From contig JAJYXA010000477.1 in assembly GCA_021791235.1 (NCBI GenBank), positions 1-8,855 of the forward strand: a stretch of DNA of 8,855 bases, given 5' to 3'. The stretch comes from Pseudomonadota bacterium (lineage in GTDB: Bacteria; Pseudomonadota; Gammaproteobacteria; Burkholderiales; Thiobacillaceae). The position numbers and the translations under genes were made by a program. Every line of letters starts with the position of its first letter. Position 1 is the first letter of the stretch. Below are positions 1-6,673 of the stretch, in pieces. The notes under the pieces are model-generated. The model was not told where the DNA came from and ran no database searches. It was given only the letters and a program-made list of their open reading frames with translations.

Positions 1-470
1 ACCGGGCCGGCCAGGTTGTATTTGCCCTGCGCCATGACCATCTTGACGCCGGGGTGCTCGAGGTCGGTGGTCTTGTAGACCTGCATGCACTCGTGGGCCT
101 TGTCGATGGCGTACTTCTCGGTGATTTTCATGGTGCCCATGATGGCGCCGGTCTCGCCGTCGGTGAGGGCGATGTCGTCGCCGGCCTTGACGGATTCGTC
201 ATCGGTGGAGAGGGTGATGGGGATGGGCCAGAACAGGCCGTTGGCCATCTTCATACCGTCGCACACGCCCTGCCAGTCGGCATGGGTCATGAAGCCGTCC
301 AGCGGGGTGAAGCCGCCGATACCCATCATGATGAGGTCGCCGGTTTCGCGCGAACTCATCCTGACCTTGGGCAGCGAGGCGGCGCGGGCTTTTTCGGCGG
401 CGAGGGCGGCGCCCGTCAGCAGCAGGGGCTTGAGTTCACCGCCACCGTGGGGGCGTACCAGTTTGGACAT
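1..470 (-). CDS. sat: ATP sulfurylase, dissimilatory type (3' end off window)
   Basis: Sulfate adenylyltransferase interconverts ATP plus sulfate and APS plus pyrophosphate. In sulfur oxidisers it runs towards ATP and sulfate, after APS reductase has made APS. Only the first 156 residues are in the window; the family is about 400 long, and the catalytic QxRNPxH-type motif would lie beyond the edge. The N-terminus [17 protein letters not shown] and the segment [20 protein letters not shown] (residues 39-58), followed by DGFMT, are typical of the PUA-like N-terminal domain of dissimilatory Sat. The start is fixed by homology and by AGGAG at 476-480, five bases upstream. It follows the 137-residue gene on the same strand, but a terminator lies between them, so it is probably transcribed from its own promoter. 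Family assignment is strong; the physiological direction is inferred. Confidence 0.93.
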   Translation of the reverse strand, partial: MSKLVRPHGGGELKPLLLTGAALAAEKARAASLPKVRMSSRETGDLIMMGIGGFTPLDGFMTHADWQGVCDGMKMANGLFWPIPITLSTDDESVKAGDDIALTDGETGAIMGTMKITEKYAIDKAHECMQVYKTTDLEHPGVKMVMAQGKYNLAGP

Positions 471-480
471 GCTGTCTCCT

Positions 481-507
481 CAGACTTGATGGGGGTATTA
501 AAGTCTG
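481..507. promoter_or_regulatory. 7-bp inverted repeat just upstream of the sat ribosome-binding site
   Basis: A perfect inverted repeat, CAGACTT at 481-487 and AAGTCTG at 501-507, is separated by 13 bases, so the half-sites are 20 bp apart centre to centre (two helical turns). It lies immediately before the sat Shine-Dalgarno sequence and just downstream of a possible extended -10 element. It could be an operator or a 5' mRNA hairpin. Both roles are inference; the repeat itself is directly visible. Confidence 0.5.
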
Positions 508-510
508 GGC

Positions 511-519
511 AGAATAGCA
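511..519 (-). promoter_or_regulatory. Possible extended -10 element for sat
   Basis: Read on the minus strand this is TGCTATTCT, an extended -10 (TGn plus a TATAAT-like hexamer). No good -35 lies 16-18 bases upstream. It would give a start near 504 and a leader of about 34 bases. It is the best candidate I see in the sat upstream gap, but it is weak. Confidence 0.3.
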
Positions 520-591
520 CCGGGCCTGGCGCCTGAATAATCCTTTATTTTTATTTGAGGATAAGCGGGTTTGATATTCATCTGAGAAAGC

Positions 592-618
592 AAAAAGCCC
601 GGATTTCCGGGCTTTTTT
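592..618 (-). terminator. Rho-independent terminator of the 137-residue gene
   Basis: GCCCGG at 597-602 pairs with CCGGGC at 607-612 around the loop ATTT, flanked by an A run at 592-596 and a T run at 613-618. On the minus strand it lies 17 bases after the stop codon of the 137-residue gene and ends in five T residues, so it should stop that transcript before sat. Because it is symmetrical it could also work on the plus strand, but no plus-strand gene ends there. Confidence 0.85.
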
Positions 619-634
619 GTTTGGGAACAATTGC

Positions 635-1048
635 TTACGCGTCAAAGAAGGCGGGCATGTCGGTCTGCTCGGTCTTGATCACGTCGACCCAGGCGGGTTT
701 GGTGTCGGCACCGGCCGCGGCCAGCTTCTTGGTCTCTTCGTAAAGCATTTTCCAGCGGTTGTAGAGACAGTCGCTGACCTTGCGCATGCCCGAATCGAAG
801 TAGGAGTTGTGCAAATCGCCGATGGTGCGGGTGAAGGATTCCATCTGCTCCAGCAGGTTGTGCGGATAGCCCTGGCGGTTGGGGTCGGCATACTTGACCA
901 TTTCGCGCTTGACCGCGCGCACGAAGACTTTCTGGCCTTCGGTGAGATCGGCTTCGGTGCGGGGCGCGCCCCCGTAATTCATGACCTCCTGAATGAAACC
1001 GTTCAGGCGTTCGCCGAAATCGAAGTTGGCGTAATCGACGTTTTGCAT
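635..1048 (-). CDS. Unrecognised 137-residue soluble protein upstream of sat
   Basis: I do not recognise this family. The product is 137 residues, begins MQNVDYANFDFGERLNGFI, and has no signal peptide or membrane segment. It looks largely helical and is rich in charged residues, with tyrosine and tryptophan scattered through a helix-prone central stretch (about residues 35-110, including KREMVKYADPN and YNRWKMLYEETKK). It has a single cysteine (C94) and no obvious metal-binding cluster. The start is supported by GGAGG at 1053-1057, four bases before the ATG. It has its own promoter candidate and its own terminator, so it is probably a monocistronic gene. Its position directly upstream of sat suggests, but does not show, a link to sulfur metabolism. 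That it is a real gene is well supported by codon pattern, ribosome site and terminator; the function is unknown. Confidence 0.85.
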   Translation of the reverse strand: MQNVDYANFDFGERLNGFIQEVMNYGGAPRTEADLTEGQKVFVRAVKREMVKYADPNRQGYPHNLLEQMESFTRTIGDLHNSYFDSGMRKVSDCLYNRWKMLYEETKKLAAAGADTKPAWVDVIKTEQTDMPAFFDA

Positions 1049-1101
1049 AAAGCCTCCGTTGTCTGATATTGCTTTTGAAACTGGACGTGAATCCGGTGCC
1101 T

Positions 1102-1129
1102 ATCCTACGCCGCGCGATGCGGCTGTCCA
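1102..1129 (-). promoter_or_regulatory. Sigma-70 promoter candidate for the 137-residue gene
   Basis: On the minus strand TGGACA (1129-1124) matches the -35 consensus at five of six positions. It is followed after 16 bases by TAGGAT (1107-1102), four of six for the -10. Transcription would start near 1095, about 47 bases before the ATG. It lies in the 107-bp gap after the amidotransferase gene. Confidence 0.5.
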
Positions 1130-1155
1130 GCGTCTTTCCGGGGCGGGCCGTGCGA

Positions 1156-1866
1156 TTATTTTCTAAGCCCTTGAATCCAGCGGGAATAAATTTTGTCCGC
1201 CAATTGGTGCAGTTGGACGGTGCGGGCGGTCAGGTCCGATTGAATGGCCGCAACCGACTGCACGCCGGGGCTGTCGCTGGCGGCAATCTCGGCGGCGCCG
1301 TTGTCGCACCAGCTGGCGATGAGCTCGGGCGTCATTTCGACGTGGCACTGCATGCCGATGTGGCGGTCGTTCAGCACATAGGCCTGGTTGGCGCAGAAGG
1401 CGCTTTCGAGGATGCGCGTGGCGCCCGGCGGCAGGGTGAAGGTTTCGCCATGCCAGTGGAAGGCCGGCATCGGGTGCGTCGCGTCGCCCAGCCAGGGGCG
1501 GGCGGCGTCGGCGTCGGTGATGCGGACGTCGCCCCAGCCGATCTCCTTGACCGGGTTGGCGCCGACCGAGCCGCCCAGCGCCTTGGCCATCAACTGGCCG
1601 CCCAGGCAGTGGCCGATCACCGGGATGTCGGACGCGACGGCTTCGCGGATCAGGGCCAGTTCGGCTGGAATCCAGGGCAGGTCGTCGTTCACGCTCATCG
1701 GCCCGCCCATCAAGCAGAGGCCGGAAACGCCGTTAAGGGTATCGGGCACGGCGTCGCCGGCGTCGATGCGCACCAGTTGCCAGGGAATATCGTGGCGATC
1801 CAGAAACGTGGTGAAATACCCCGGCCCTTCGGTGGGGGAATGACGAAAAATCAGAACAGGATGCAT
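1156..1866 (-). CDS. Class I glutamine amidotransferase-like protein (GMP synthase-like)
   Basis: The 236-residue protein is a stand-alone class I glutamine amidotransferase domain. The nucleophile elbow GHCLGGQ places the catalytic cysteine at C87, and QCHVEMTPE supplies the histidine and glutamate (H175, E177), so the triad is complete. The N-terminus MHPVLIFRHSPTEGPGYF is characteristic of the small GuaA-like amidotransferases that lack a synthase domain. I chose the ATG at 1866 rather than an upstream in-frame start because family similarity begins exactly there and the upstream extension lies antisense to the protease gene. The ribosome site is weak (GGGAAA, eight bases upstream). The substrate is unknown; relatives include proteins acting on gamma-glutamyl compounds. 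The start codon nearly touches that of the divergent protease gene, so its promoter must lie inside that gene. Confidence 0.9.
   Translation of the reverse strand: MHPVLIFRHSPTEGPGYFTTFLDRHDIPWQLVRIDAGDAVPDTLNGVSGLCLMGGPMSVNDDLPWIPAELALIREAVASDIPVIGHCLGGQLMAKALGGSVGANPVKEIGWGDVRITDADAARPWLGDATHPMPAFHWHGETFTLPPGATRILESAFCANQAYVLNDRHIGMQCHVEMTPELIASWCDNGAAEIAASDSPGVQSVAAIQSDLTARTVQLHQLADKIYSRWIQGLRK
1858..1861 (+). promoter_or_regulatory. Ribosome-binding site that decides the protease start
   Basis: AGGA lies three bases before the ATG at 1865 but six bases before the ATG at 1868. The usual spacing favours 1868 as the start of the protease. The site lies within codons 2-3 of the divergent amidotransferase gene. 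Confidence 0.45.
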
Positions 1867-1867
1867 G

Positions 1868-2515
1868 ATGGCGCTTTCCCGAAAATCAATCCCGCTCATC
1901 TTAGCTGCCGGCGCGTTCGTCTGCACGTCCGCCTGGGCGACCAGCGTGTCGGTGGTGGGCCTTTTCAGGGACAAGGCCATCGTCAGCATCGACGGCGGCA
2001 AGCCGCGCACGCTGAGCGTGGGGCAGAGGATGGGCGGGGTGAAGCTGCTGGCTGCGGACTCGGACAGCGCCAGCTTCGACGTCGACGGCAAACGCCGCAC
2101 CCTGGGCATGGGACAGTCGTTCGCCGGCGGGGCGGCAACGGGCGAGCGCCAGAGCGTTTCGCTCACCGCCGACGCGCGCGGCCATTTCGCCGCGGCGGGT
2201 TCGCTCAACGGCTATCCGATGACCTTTCTGGTCGATACGGGCGCGACGTCGATCGCCATCAGTGCGGCCGAGGCCAAACGCATCGGGCTCGATTACAGGG
2301 CAGGCCAGGCTGCGGGCGTAAGCACGGCGGCCGGTGTGGTGCCGGCCTGGCGCGTCACTTTCAACACCGTCAAGGTGGGGAGCATCAGCGTCAACCAGGT
2401 CGAGGGCCTGGTGGTGGAGACGGGCTTGAACGTGCCGCTCCTCGGCATGAGTTTCCTGAACCGGATGGAAATGAAGCGCGACGGGCAGACGATGACGCTG
2501 ACGCAGCGCTACTGA
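1868..2515 (+). CDS. Secreted retropepsin-like aspartic protease (TIGR02281-like)
   Basis: This 215-residue protein (216 if the ATG at 1865 is used) has a clear signal peptide: basic SRK, a hydrophobic core, and SAWA with predicted cleavage after A24, so it should act in the periplasm. Residues 25-90 form a small beta-rich N-terminal region. The protease domain covers about 105-215, with the catalytic motif FLVDTGATS (D123-T124-G125) and the flap and late motif VPLLGMSFLNRM near 189-200, as in single-domain, dimer-forming retropepsins (clan AA). Substrates of this bacterial family are mostly unknown. The start is head to head with the amidotransferase gene, with one base between start codons if 1868 is used. 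It converges on folE2 across a hairpin. The family call is strong; the biological role is not known. Confidence 0.92.
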   Translation: MALSRKSIPLILAAGAFVCTSAWATSVSVVGLFRDKAIVSIDGGKPRTLSVGQRMGGVKLLAADSDSASFDVDGKRRTLGMGQSFAGGAATGERQSVSLTADARGHFAAAGSLNGYPMTFLVDTGATSIAISAAEAKRIGLDYRAGQAAGVSTAAGVVPAWRVTFNTVKVGSISVNQVEGLVVETGLNVPLLGMSFLNRMEMKRDGQTMTLTQRY

Positions 2516-2532
2516 TTCACCGCGCTCAATGC

Positions 2533-2562
2533 AAACAAGGCCTGCCAATGCAGACCTTGTTT
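2533..2562. terminator. Hairpin between the convergent protease and folE2 genes
   Basis: AAACAAGG (2533-2540) pairs with CCTTGTTT (2555-2562), and inside it CTGC (2542-2545) pairs with GCAG (2550-2553) around CAAT, giving 12 pairs with one mismatch. It sits between the two convergent stop codons. The A and T ends give both strands a short U-rich tail, so it probably ends transcription from both sides, although the U tract is short and interrupted. Confidence 0.7.
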
Positions 2563-2567
2563 CTGGG

Positions 2568-3380
2568 TCAGGCCGGCTTGCGCTTGTCGCGCTCGATCAG
2601 CGCATACGCGCTGTGATTGTGGATGGATTCGAAGTTCTCGGCCTCCACCACATACGCATCGATCAGCGGCTCCGCGTTCATCGCGGCGGCGACGTCGCGC
2701 ACGATGTCTTCGACGAATTTCGGATTGTCGTAGGCGCGCTCGGTGACCCACTTTTCGTCCGGCCGCTTCAGCAGGCCGAAGAGCTCGCACGAGGCCTGGT
2801 CCTCGACCTTGCGCACCAAGTCCTCGATCCACAGGAAGCCGTTGGTCTTCGCGGTGACGGTGACGTGAGAGCGCTGGTTGTGCGCGCCATAGTCGGAGAT
2901 TTTCTTCGAGCACGGACACAGGCTGGTCACCGGCACCAGCACCTTGGTGGTGTGGGTGTACTGGCCGTTTTCGATGGAACCGATGAAGGTGACTTCGTAA
3001 TCCATCAGGCTCTGCACGCCGGAAACGGGCGCGGACTTGTTGACGAAGTAGGGGAAGGTCATTTCGATGTAGCCCGATTCGGCTTCCAAGCGTTTTACCA
3101 TCTGGCGCAGCATGTCTTCGAAGTTCTCGACCGAAATCTCGCGTTCTCGCGTGTTGAGGATTTCGAGGAAGCGCGACATGTGCGTGCCCTTGAAATTATG
3201 CGGCAGGTACACGTACATGTTGAAGTTGGCGACGGTGTGCTGGACGCCATCGCTCTTGTCCGCCACGCGAACCGGGTGGCGGATGCTCTTGATGCCGACC
3301 TTGTTGATGGCGATTTGCCGCGTGTCGGCCGAACTTTGCACGTCGGGCATGCAAACGGCATTGTCGCAAATCTGGTTCAT
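2568..3380 (-). CDS. folE2: GTP cyclohydrolase FolE2 (type IB)
   Basis: FolE2 converts GTP to 7,8-dihydroneopterin triphosphate, the first step of tetrahydrofolate (and queuosine-type) synthesis. It is the alternative to zinc-dependent FolE and can use other divalent metals. The 270-residue length is normal. The signature [19 protein letters not shown] holds the active-site cysteine C155 and the histidine H167. From my memory of the Neisseria enzyme, the other ligand positions correspond here to E209, E251 and H254, all present. The start is supported by AGGAG at 3387-3391, six bases upstream. It lies downstream of dxs on the same strand, but the 91-bp gap holds its own promoter with two palindromes, so it is probably separately regulated. 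In several bacteria folE2 is controlled by the zinc regulator Zur; the sequence here does not prove that. Confidence 0.96.
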   Translation of the reverse strand: MNQICDNAVCMPDVQSSADTRQIAINKVGIKSIRHPVRVADKSDGVQHTVANFNMYVYLPHNFKGTHMSRFLEILNTREREISVENFEDMLRQMVKRLEAESGYIEMTFPYFVNKSAPVSGVQSLMDYEVTFIGSIENGQYTHTTKVLVPVTSLCPCSKKISDYGAHNQRSHVTVTAKTNGFLWIEDLVRKVEDQASCELFGLLKRPDEKWVTERAYDNPKFVEDIVRDVAAAMNAEPLIDAYVVEAENFESIHNHSAYALIERDKRKPA

Positions 3381-3400
3381 GGCAGGCTCCTGTGATGAGT

Positions 3401-3425
3401 GCAGTTTAGACTCAGTATAAACTGC
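3401..3425. promoter_or_regulatory. 8-bp inverted repeat covering the folE2 -10 and start site
   Basis: GCAGTTTA (3401-3408) and TAAACTGC (3418-3425) form a perfect inverted repeat with a nine-base spacer. The -10 hexamer at 3414-3419 and the predicted transcription start near 3407 both fall inside it. This is a typical place for a repressor operator. The binding protein is not identifiable from the sequence. Confidence 0.55.
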
Positions 3426-3442
3426 CGGAATAGTTGAGTAAA
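3414..3442 (-). promoter_or_regulatory. Sigma-70 promoter candidate of folE2
   Basis: On the minus strand TTTACT (3442-3437; four of six for -35) is followed after exactly 17 bases by TATACT (3419-3414; five of six for -10). Transcription would start near 3407, leaving a leader of about 27 bases with a good ribosome site. Each hexamer overlaps a palindrome. Confidence 0.6.
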
Positions 3443-3449
3443 CTACTCA
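3435..3449. promoter_or_regulatory. 15-bp palindrome covering the folE2 -35
   Basis: TGAGTAAACTACTCA has six-base arms (TGAGTA and TACTCA) around AAC. The -35 hexamer at 3437-3442 is inside it. Its centre lies about 29 bp upstream of the centre of the 3401-3425 repeat. The two palindromes differ in sequence, so they may bind different proteins or form one composite site. Confidence 0.5.
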
Positions 3450-3459
3450 GGCATACGAT

Positions 3460-3486
3460 CTTTCGCGGGCTTTAGCCCGCTGAAAG
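3460..3486. repeat. Strong REP-like hairpin at the dxs 3' end
   Basis: GCGGGCT (3465-3471) pairs with AGCCCGC (3474-3480) around TT, and the stem continues outward as CTTTC (3460-3464) with GAAAG (3482-3486) past one bulged base. The dxs stop codon (3472-3474) lies in the loop. There is no U tract on either strand, so it is not a classic terminator. It resembles the short palindromes of dispersed intergenic repeats and may protect the dxs transcript from 3' decay. Membership of a repeat family is inference. Confidence 0.5.
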
Positions 3487-5355
3487 TCGGAGTCCCCGCT
3501 GGTGGGATAATGAGATTATCCGCCGGCGCACGGCCGCCTCGATTCCCGCCGCGTCCAGCCCGCAATCCGCCAGCATCTTCGCCGCGTCGCCATGTTCGAT
3601 GAAGGTATCGGGCAGGCCCAGGTGCAGGACCGGCACCGGCATGCCGAGTTCGGCCAGCGCTTCGGCCACCCCGGCGCCGGCGCCGCCCGCCACCGTGTTT
3701 TCCTCCAGCGTGACCAGCAGGCGATGGTCTTGCGCCAGTTCGCGCAGCAGTTCGATATCCAACGGCTTCACGAAACGCATGTCGGCCACGCTGGCGTCGA
3801 GCGCCTCGGCGACGGCAAGCGCGGGTGCGACCAGGCTGCCGAAGGCAATCAGCGCCACGTCGCGGCCGCTGCGGCGCAGCACGCCCTTGCCGATTTCGAC
3901 CGGATCGAGGACTGAATCGATCGCGACGCCGGCGCCGCTGCCGCGCGGGTAGCGCACCGACGAGGGGCCGTCGTGCAGGAAGGCGGTAGTGAGCAGGCGC
4001 CGGCACTCGTTCTCGTCCGACGGCGCGGCGATCAGCAGGTTGGGCACGCAGCGCAGGAAGGAGAGGTCGAAACTGCCCGCGTGGGTGGGGCCGTCGGCGC
4101 CGACCAGCCCGGCGCGGTCGATCGCCAGCATCACCGGCAGGTTTTGCAGGGCGACGTCGTGGATCAGCTGGTCGTAGGCGCGCTGGAGGAAGGTCGAATA
4201 GATCGCCACCACCGGTTTCATGCCCTCGCAGGCCAGCCCGGCGGCAAAGGTCAGCGCGTGCTGCTCGGCGATGCCGACGTCGAAATAGCGCTTGGGATAG
4301 TCCTGCGAGAAGCGCACCAGGCCGGAACCTTCGCGCATCGCCGGGGTGATGCCGACCAGCCGCGTATCGGCGGCAGCCATGTCGCACAGCCAGTCGCCGA
4401 ACACCCGGGTGTAAGTGGGCTTGCCGCCGGATTTTTCGGCGACGCCTGCGGCGGGGTCGAAACGCGACACGCCGTGGTACAGGCAGGGATTGGCTTCGGC
4501 GGGCGCGTAGCCCTTGCCTTTCTTGGTGACCACATGAAGGAACTGCGGGCCGCTCAACTGCCTGATGTTGGACAGGGTTTCCAGCAGTACGTCCAGGTCG
4601 TGGCCGTCGATCGGGCCGATGTAGTTGAAGCCGAATTCCTCGAACAGCGTGCCCGGCGTCACCATGCCCTTCATGTGCTCCTCGGCGCGCTTGGCCAGTT
4701 CCTTGATCGGCGGCACCGCGGACAGCACCTTCTCGCCGGCGCGGCGGGCGGCCGCGTAGAACCTGCCCGACATCAGCCGCGCCAGGTAGTTGTTCAAGGC
4801 GCCGACGTTGGGCGAAATCGACATGTCGTTGTCGTTCAGCACCACCAGCAAGGGCAGCTCGGTAGTGCCGGCGTTGTTGAGCGCCTCGAAGGCCATGCCG
4901 GCGGTCATCGCGCCGTCGCCGATGACCGCCACCGCGCGCTGGCCGGACCCCAGTTGGTGAAACGCCTCGGCCATGCCGAGCGCGGCCGAGATCGAGGTGC
5001 TGGAATGACCAGTGCCGAAGGCGTCGTATTCGCTCTCGGCGCGGCGCGGGAAGCCGGCGATGCCGCCCGCCTGGCGCAAACCGGCCATCGCGTCGCGACG
5101 GCCGGTGAGAATTTTGTGGGCGTAACTCTGGTGGCCGACGTCCCACACGATGCGGTCGCGCGGGGTGTCGAACACATAGTGCAGCGCCAGGGTCAGTTCC
5201 ACCGCGCCCAGATTCGAGGCCAGATGGCCGCCGGTATGGGCGACGGAATCCACCAGGAACGCGCGCAGTTCGGCCGCCAGCTTCGGCAGGTCGGCGGGCG
5301 GCAGGGCGCGCAGGTCGGCGGGAGTATGGATGAAGTCGAGCAGCGGCGTGGTCAT
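3472..5355 (-). CDS. dxs: 1-deoxy-D-xylulose-5-phosphate synthase
   Basis: Dxs condenses pyruvate and glyceraldehyde 3-phosphate to DXP, the first and flux-controlling step of the MEP isoprenoid pathway, and also feeds thiamine and pyridoxal synthesis. The 627-residue protein has all key motifs: HSSTS (117-121), the thiamine-diphosphate/Mg motif with D147 in GDGAMTAG and N176 in NDND, the catalytic glutamate E364 in [28 protein letters not shown] (413-427) and YPRG (469-472). The ATG at 5355 was chosen over a longer in-frame extension because similarity begins there and it lies one base after the ispA stop; the ribosome site is weak, so translation is probably coupled. About 14 residues at the C-terminus (from 614, [14 protein letters not shown]) look additional to the family and are encoded by palindrome-rich DNA running into the 3460-3486 hairpin. 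Confidence 0.97.
   Translation of the reverse strand: MTTPLLDFIHTPADLRALPPADLPKLAAELRAFLVDSVAHTGGHLASNLGAVELTLALHYVFDTPRDRIVWDVGHQSYAHKILTGRRDAMAGLRQAGGIAGFPRRAESEYDAFGTGHSSTSISAALGMAEAFHQLGSGQRAVAVIGDGAMTAGMAFEALNNAGTTELPLLVVLNDNDMSISPNVGALNNYLARLMSGRFYAAARRAGEKVLSAVPPIKELAKRAEEHMKGMVTPGTLFEEFGFNYIGPIDGHDLDVLLETLSNIRQLSGPQFLHVVTKKGKGYAPAEANPCLYHGVSRFDPAAGVAEKSGGKPTYTRVFGDWLCDMAAADTRLVGITPAMREGSGLVRFSQDYPKRYFDVGIAEQHALTFAAGLACEGMKPVVAIYSTFLQRAYDQLIHDVALQNLPVMLAIDRAGLVGADGPTHAGSFDLSFLRCVPNLLIAAPSDENECRRLLTTAFLHDGPSSVRYPRGSGAGVAIDSVLDPVEIGKGVLRRSGRDVALIAFGSLVAPALAVAEALDASVADMRFVKPLDIELLRELAQDHRLLVTLEENTVAGGAGAGVAEALAELGMPVPVLHLGLPDTFIEHGDAAKMLADCGLDAAGIEAAVRRRIISLSHQRGLRLSAG
3505..3521. repeat. 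7-bp inverted repeat inside the dxs tail
   Basis: GGATAAT (3505-3511) and ATTATCC (3515-3521) flank GAG, giving a perfect 7-bp stem within the last codons of dxs. It sits 18 bases from the 3460-3486 hairpin, so the transcript ends with two successive stem-loops. Confidence 0.45.
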
Positions 5356-5356
5356 G

Positions 5357-6244
5357 TCAGAACGTCCGTTCGACCACGAAGTCGGCCAGCTGGCGCAGCC
5401 GTGCGGCGGGCGCGCCCAGCTTGTCCAGCGCGGCGTGGGCGTCGGCGCGCAGTTCCTGCGCCAGTTCGCGCGCGCGCGCCGCGCCGAGCAGGCTGACGTA
5501 GGTCGGCTTGTTGTTGGCGGCATCCTTGCCGGCAGTCTTGCCCAGCGTGGCGGTGGGCGCTTCGGCGTCGAGCACGTCGTCGACCACTTGGAACGCGAGG
5601 CCGATGCATTTGGCGTAATGGTCGAGCGCCGTGGCCGTTGCTGCGGTCAGCGTGCCGCACTGCGCGCCCAGCAGCACCGAGGCGCGGATCAGCGCGCCGG
5701 TCTTGTGGATGTGCATGAATTCGAGTTCGGTCAGGTCGAGCGGTTTGCCGACGCTGGCGAGATCGATCGCCTGGCCGCCGGCCATGCCGCGCGAGCCGGC
5801 CGCCTGCGCCAGCAGCCGCACCATGTTGAGCTGGGTGGCCGCGTCGGCGGCGAGCGGCTGCGACGCGAGGATGTCGAACGCCAGGCTCTGCAGGGCGTCG
5901 CCTACCAGGAGCGCGGTGGCCTCGTCGAATTCCACGTGCACCGTGGGCTTGCCGCGCCGCAGCGCGTCGTCGTCCATCGCCGGCATGTCGTCGTGCACCA
6001 GCGAATAGGCGTGGATCAGTTCCACCGCGGCGGCGGCGTGCTGCACGCGATCGGCGTCGGTACCCGTGACCTCGCCGGCGGCAAACGCCAGCAGCGGGCG
6101 CACGCGCTTGCCGCCACCCAGCACTGCGTAACGCATCGCCTCGTGCAGGCGTTGCGGGGCAATATGGGCAGGGGGAAGCCATTCGGCCAGCACGCTTTCC
6201 ATGCGCGCCTGGCAGCCTTGCGTCCAGGCGGAAAAATCAGTCAT
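5357..6244 (-). CDS. ispA: Farnesyl diphosphate synthase (short-chain polyprenyl synthase)
   Basis: This enzyme joins isopentenyl diphosphate to dimethylallyl and geranyl diphosphate to make farnesyl diphosphate, the precursor of quinone side chains, undecaprenyl phosphate and any hopanoids. The 295 residues match the usual length. Motifs are GGGKRVRP (43-50), the first aspartate-rich motif DDMPAMDDD (85-93), GDALQ (115-119), the KT pair at 181-182 and the second aspartate-rich motif DDVLD (222-226). The two residues between DD and PAMD plus YS before the first motif are the bacterial farnesyl-type pattern, although geranylgeranyl production cannot be ruled out by eye. The start overlaps the end of xseB by 8 bases and the stop is one base from the dxs ATG, so the three genes form one operon with coupled translation. 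Confidence 0.95.
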   Translation of the reverse strand: MTDFSAWTQGCQARMESVLAEWLPPAHIAPQRLHEAMRYAVLGGGKRVRPLLAFAAGEVTGTDADRVQHAAAAVELIHAYSLVHDDMPAMDDDALRRGKPTVHVEFDEATALLVGDALQSLAFDILASQPLAADAATQLNMVRLLAQAAGSRGMAGGQAIDLASVGKPLDLTELEFMHIHKTGALIRASVLLGAQCGTLTAATATALDHYAKCIGLAFQVVDDVLDAEAPTATLGKTAGKDAANNKPTYVSLLGAARARELAQELRADAHAALDKLGAPAARLRQLADFVVERTF

Positions 6245-6479
6245 CGGTGTTTTCGGTTTTGAAGGGCTGCAGGGCGCCGTTTTCCAGAATCTTCACCTGT
6301 TGCTCCGCATCGGCCAGTTGCTGACGGCAATACTGCAGCAGCTCGGCGCCCCGCTTGTAGGCCGTCAGCGAAGCTTCCAGCGGCAGCTGACCGGATTCCA
6401 TTTCGGCCACAATGGCTTCCAGTTCGGCCAGTGCGGACTCGTAATCTTTGGGGGGTGTGGCGGCGCGGGACTTGGCCAT
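6237..6479 (-). CDS. xseB: Exodeoxyribonuclease VII small subunit
   Basis: XseB is the small subunit that binds XseA in exonuclease VII, a single-strand-specific nuclease that degrades DNA in both directions. The 80-residue length is normal. The helical pattern is diagnostic: DYESALAELEAIVAEMESGQ (12-31), then PLEASLTAYKRGAEL, then QLADAEQQVKIL. It is the first gene of the xseB-ispA-dxs operon, a conserved association in proteobacteria; the large subunit gene is not in the window. The ATG at 6479 fits family starts, though no clear Shine-Dalgarno precedes it. It faces away from the Rieske gene across a 194-bp divergent region. Confidence 0.95.
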   Translation of the reverse strand: MAKSRAATPPKDYESALAELEAIVAEMESGQLPLEASLTAYKRGAELLQYCRQQLADAEQQVKILENGALQPFKTENTDD

Positions 6480-6508
6480 GAAATCGAAGCCGGCGGAGAA
6501 AGAGCGCT

Positions 6509-6517
6509 ACTTTAACA
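6509..6517 (-). promoter_or_regulatory. Possible extended -10 for the xseB-ispA-dxs operon
   Basis: On the minus strand TGTTAAAGT offers TG plus TAAAGT (four of six for -10), with no clear -35. The start would be near 6501 and the leader about 22 bases. It is the best candidate upstream of xseB, but weak. Confidence 0.3.
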
Positions 6518-6528
6518 AATTCGGCGCA

Positions 6529-6549
6529 GAGGCGCCTCATCCGGGATGA
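6529..6549. promoter_or_regulatory. Two overlapping palindromes between divergent promoters
   Basis: GAGGCGCCTC (6529-6538) is a perfect 10-bp palindrome. It runs into TCATCCGGGATGA (6537-6549), with six-base arms around a central G. Both lie between the candidate promoters of xseB and of the Rieske gene, where a shared regulator could act. The GC-rich one could occur by chance. Confidence 0.35.
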
Positions 6550-6556
6550 TTGCCTG

Positions 6557-6565
6557 TGCTAGAAT
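6557..6565 (+). promoter_or_regulatory. Extended -10 promoter candidate of the Rieske gene
   Basis: TGCTAGAAT has the TG extension and a five-of-six -10 hexamer (TAGAAT at 6560-6565); the -35 is poor. The start would be near 6572, giving a leader of about 100 bases before the ATG at 6674. That leader holds a hairpin (CTCCAG at 6627-6632 with CTGGAG at 6641-6646) and no credible open reading frame. Confidence 0.45.
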
Positions 6566-6673
6566 TTCGCGCTTTCCCTGCTTGTTTGCGGGGGTTCATC
6601 CGTTAATCCGGTGGGTCATCTTGCCGCTCCAGTGTCATTGCTGGAGGGGGCTTGGTTTTGAGTAGGGTACGCC

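Noticed and set aside
1867..2208. N-terminal extension of the amidotransferase to an upstream ATG at 2208
   Set aside because: The extension is antisense to the protease gene and has no family similarity; the family N-terminus begins at the ATG at 1866.
1069..2616. 515-codon plus-strand open frame across the amidotransferase and protease genes
   Set aside because: It is antisense to one real gene and out of frame with the other, with low-complexity Arg/Gly/His composition and no ribosome site.
3460..3486. Classical terminator for the xseB-ispA-dxs operon
   Set aside because: The stem is strong but there is no U tract on either strand, so I recorded it as a REP-like hairpin instead.
3443..5146. 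Long open frame antisense-phase to dxs on the minus strand (567 codons), very rich in Arg and Gly
   Set aside because: It is a frame shadow of dxs in GC-rich DNA; the in-phase dxs frame carries every catalytic motif, while this one shows no domain and only low-complexity composition.
3973..5496. 507-codon plus-strand open frame opposite dxs
   Set aside because: Antisense shadow of a conserved gene; its length is explained by high GC and third-position bias.
6611..6661. 16-codon GTG-started frame in the Rieske leader
   Set aside because: No Shine-Dalgarno, a rare start and no recognisable leader-peptide pattern such as repeated codons.
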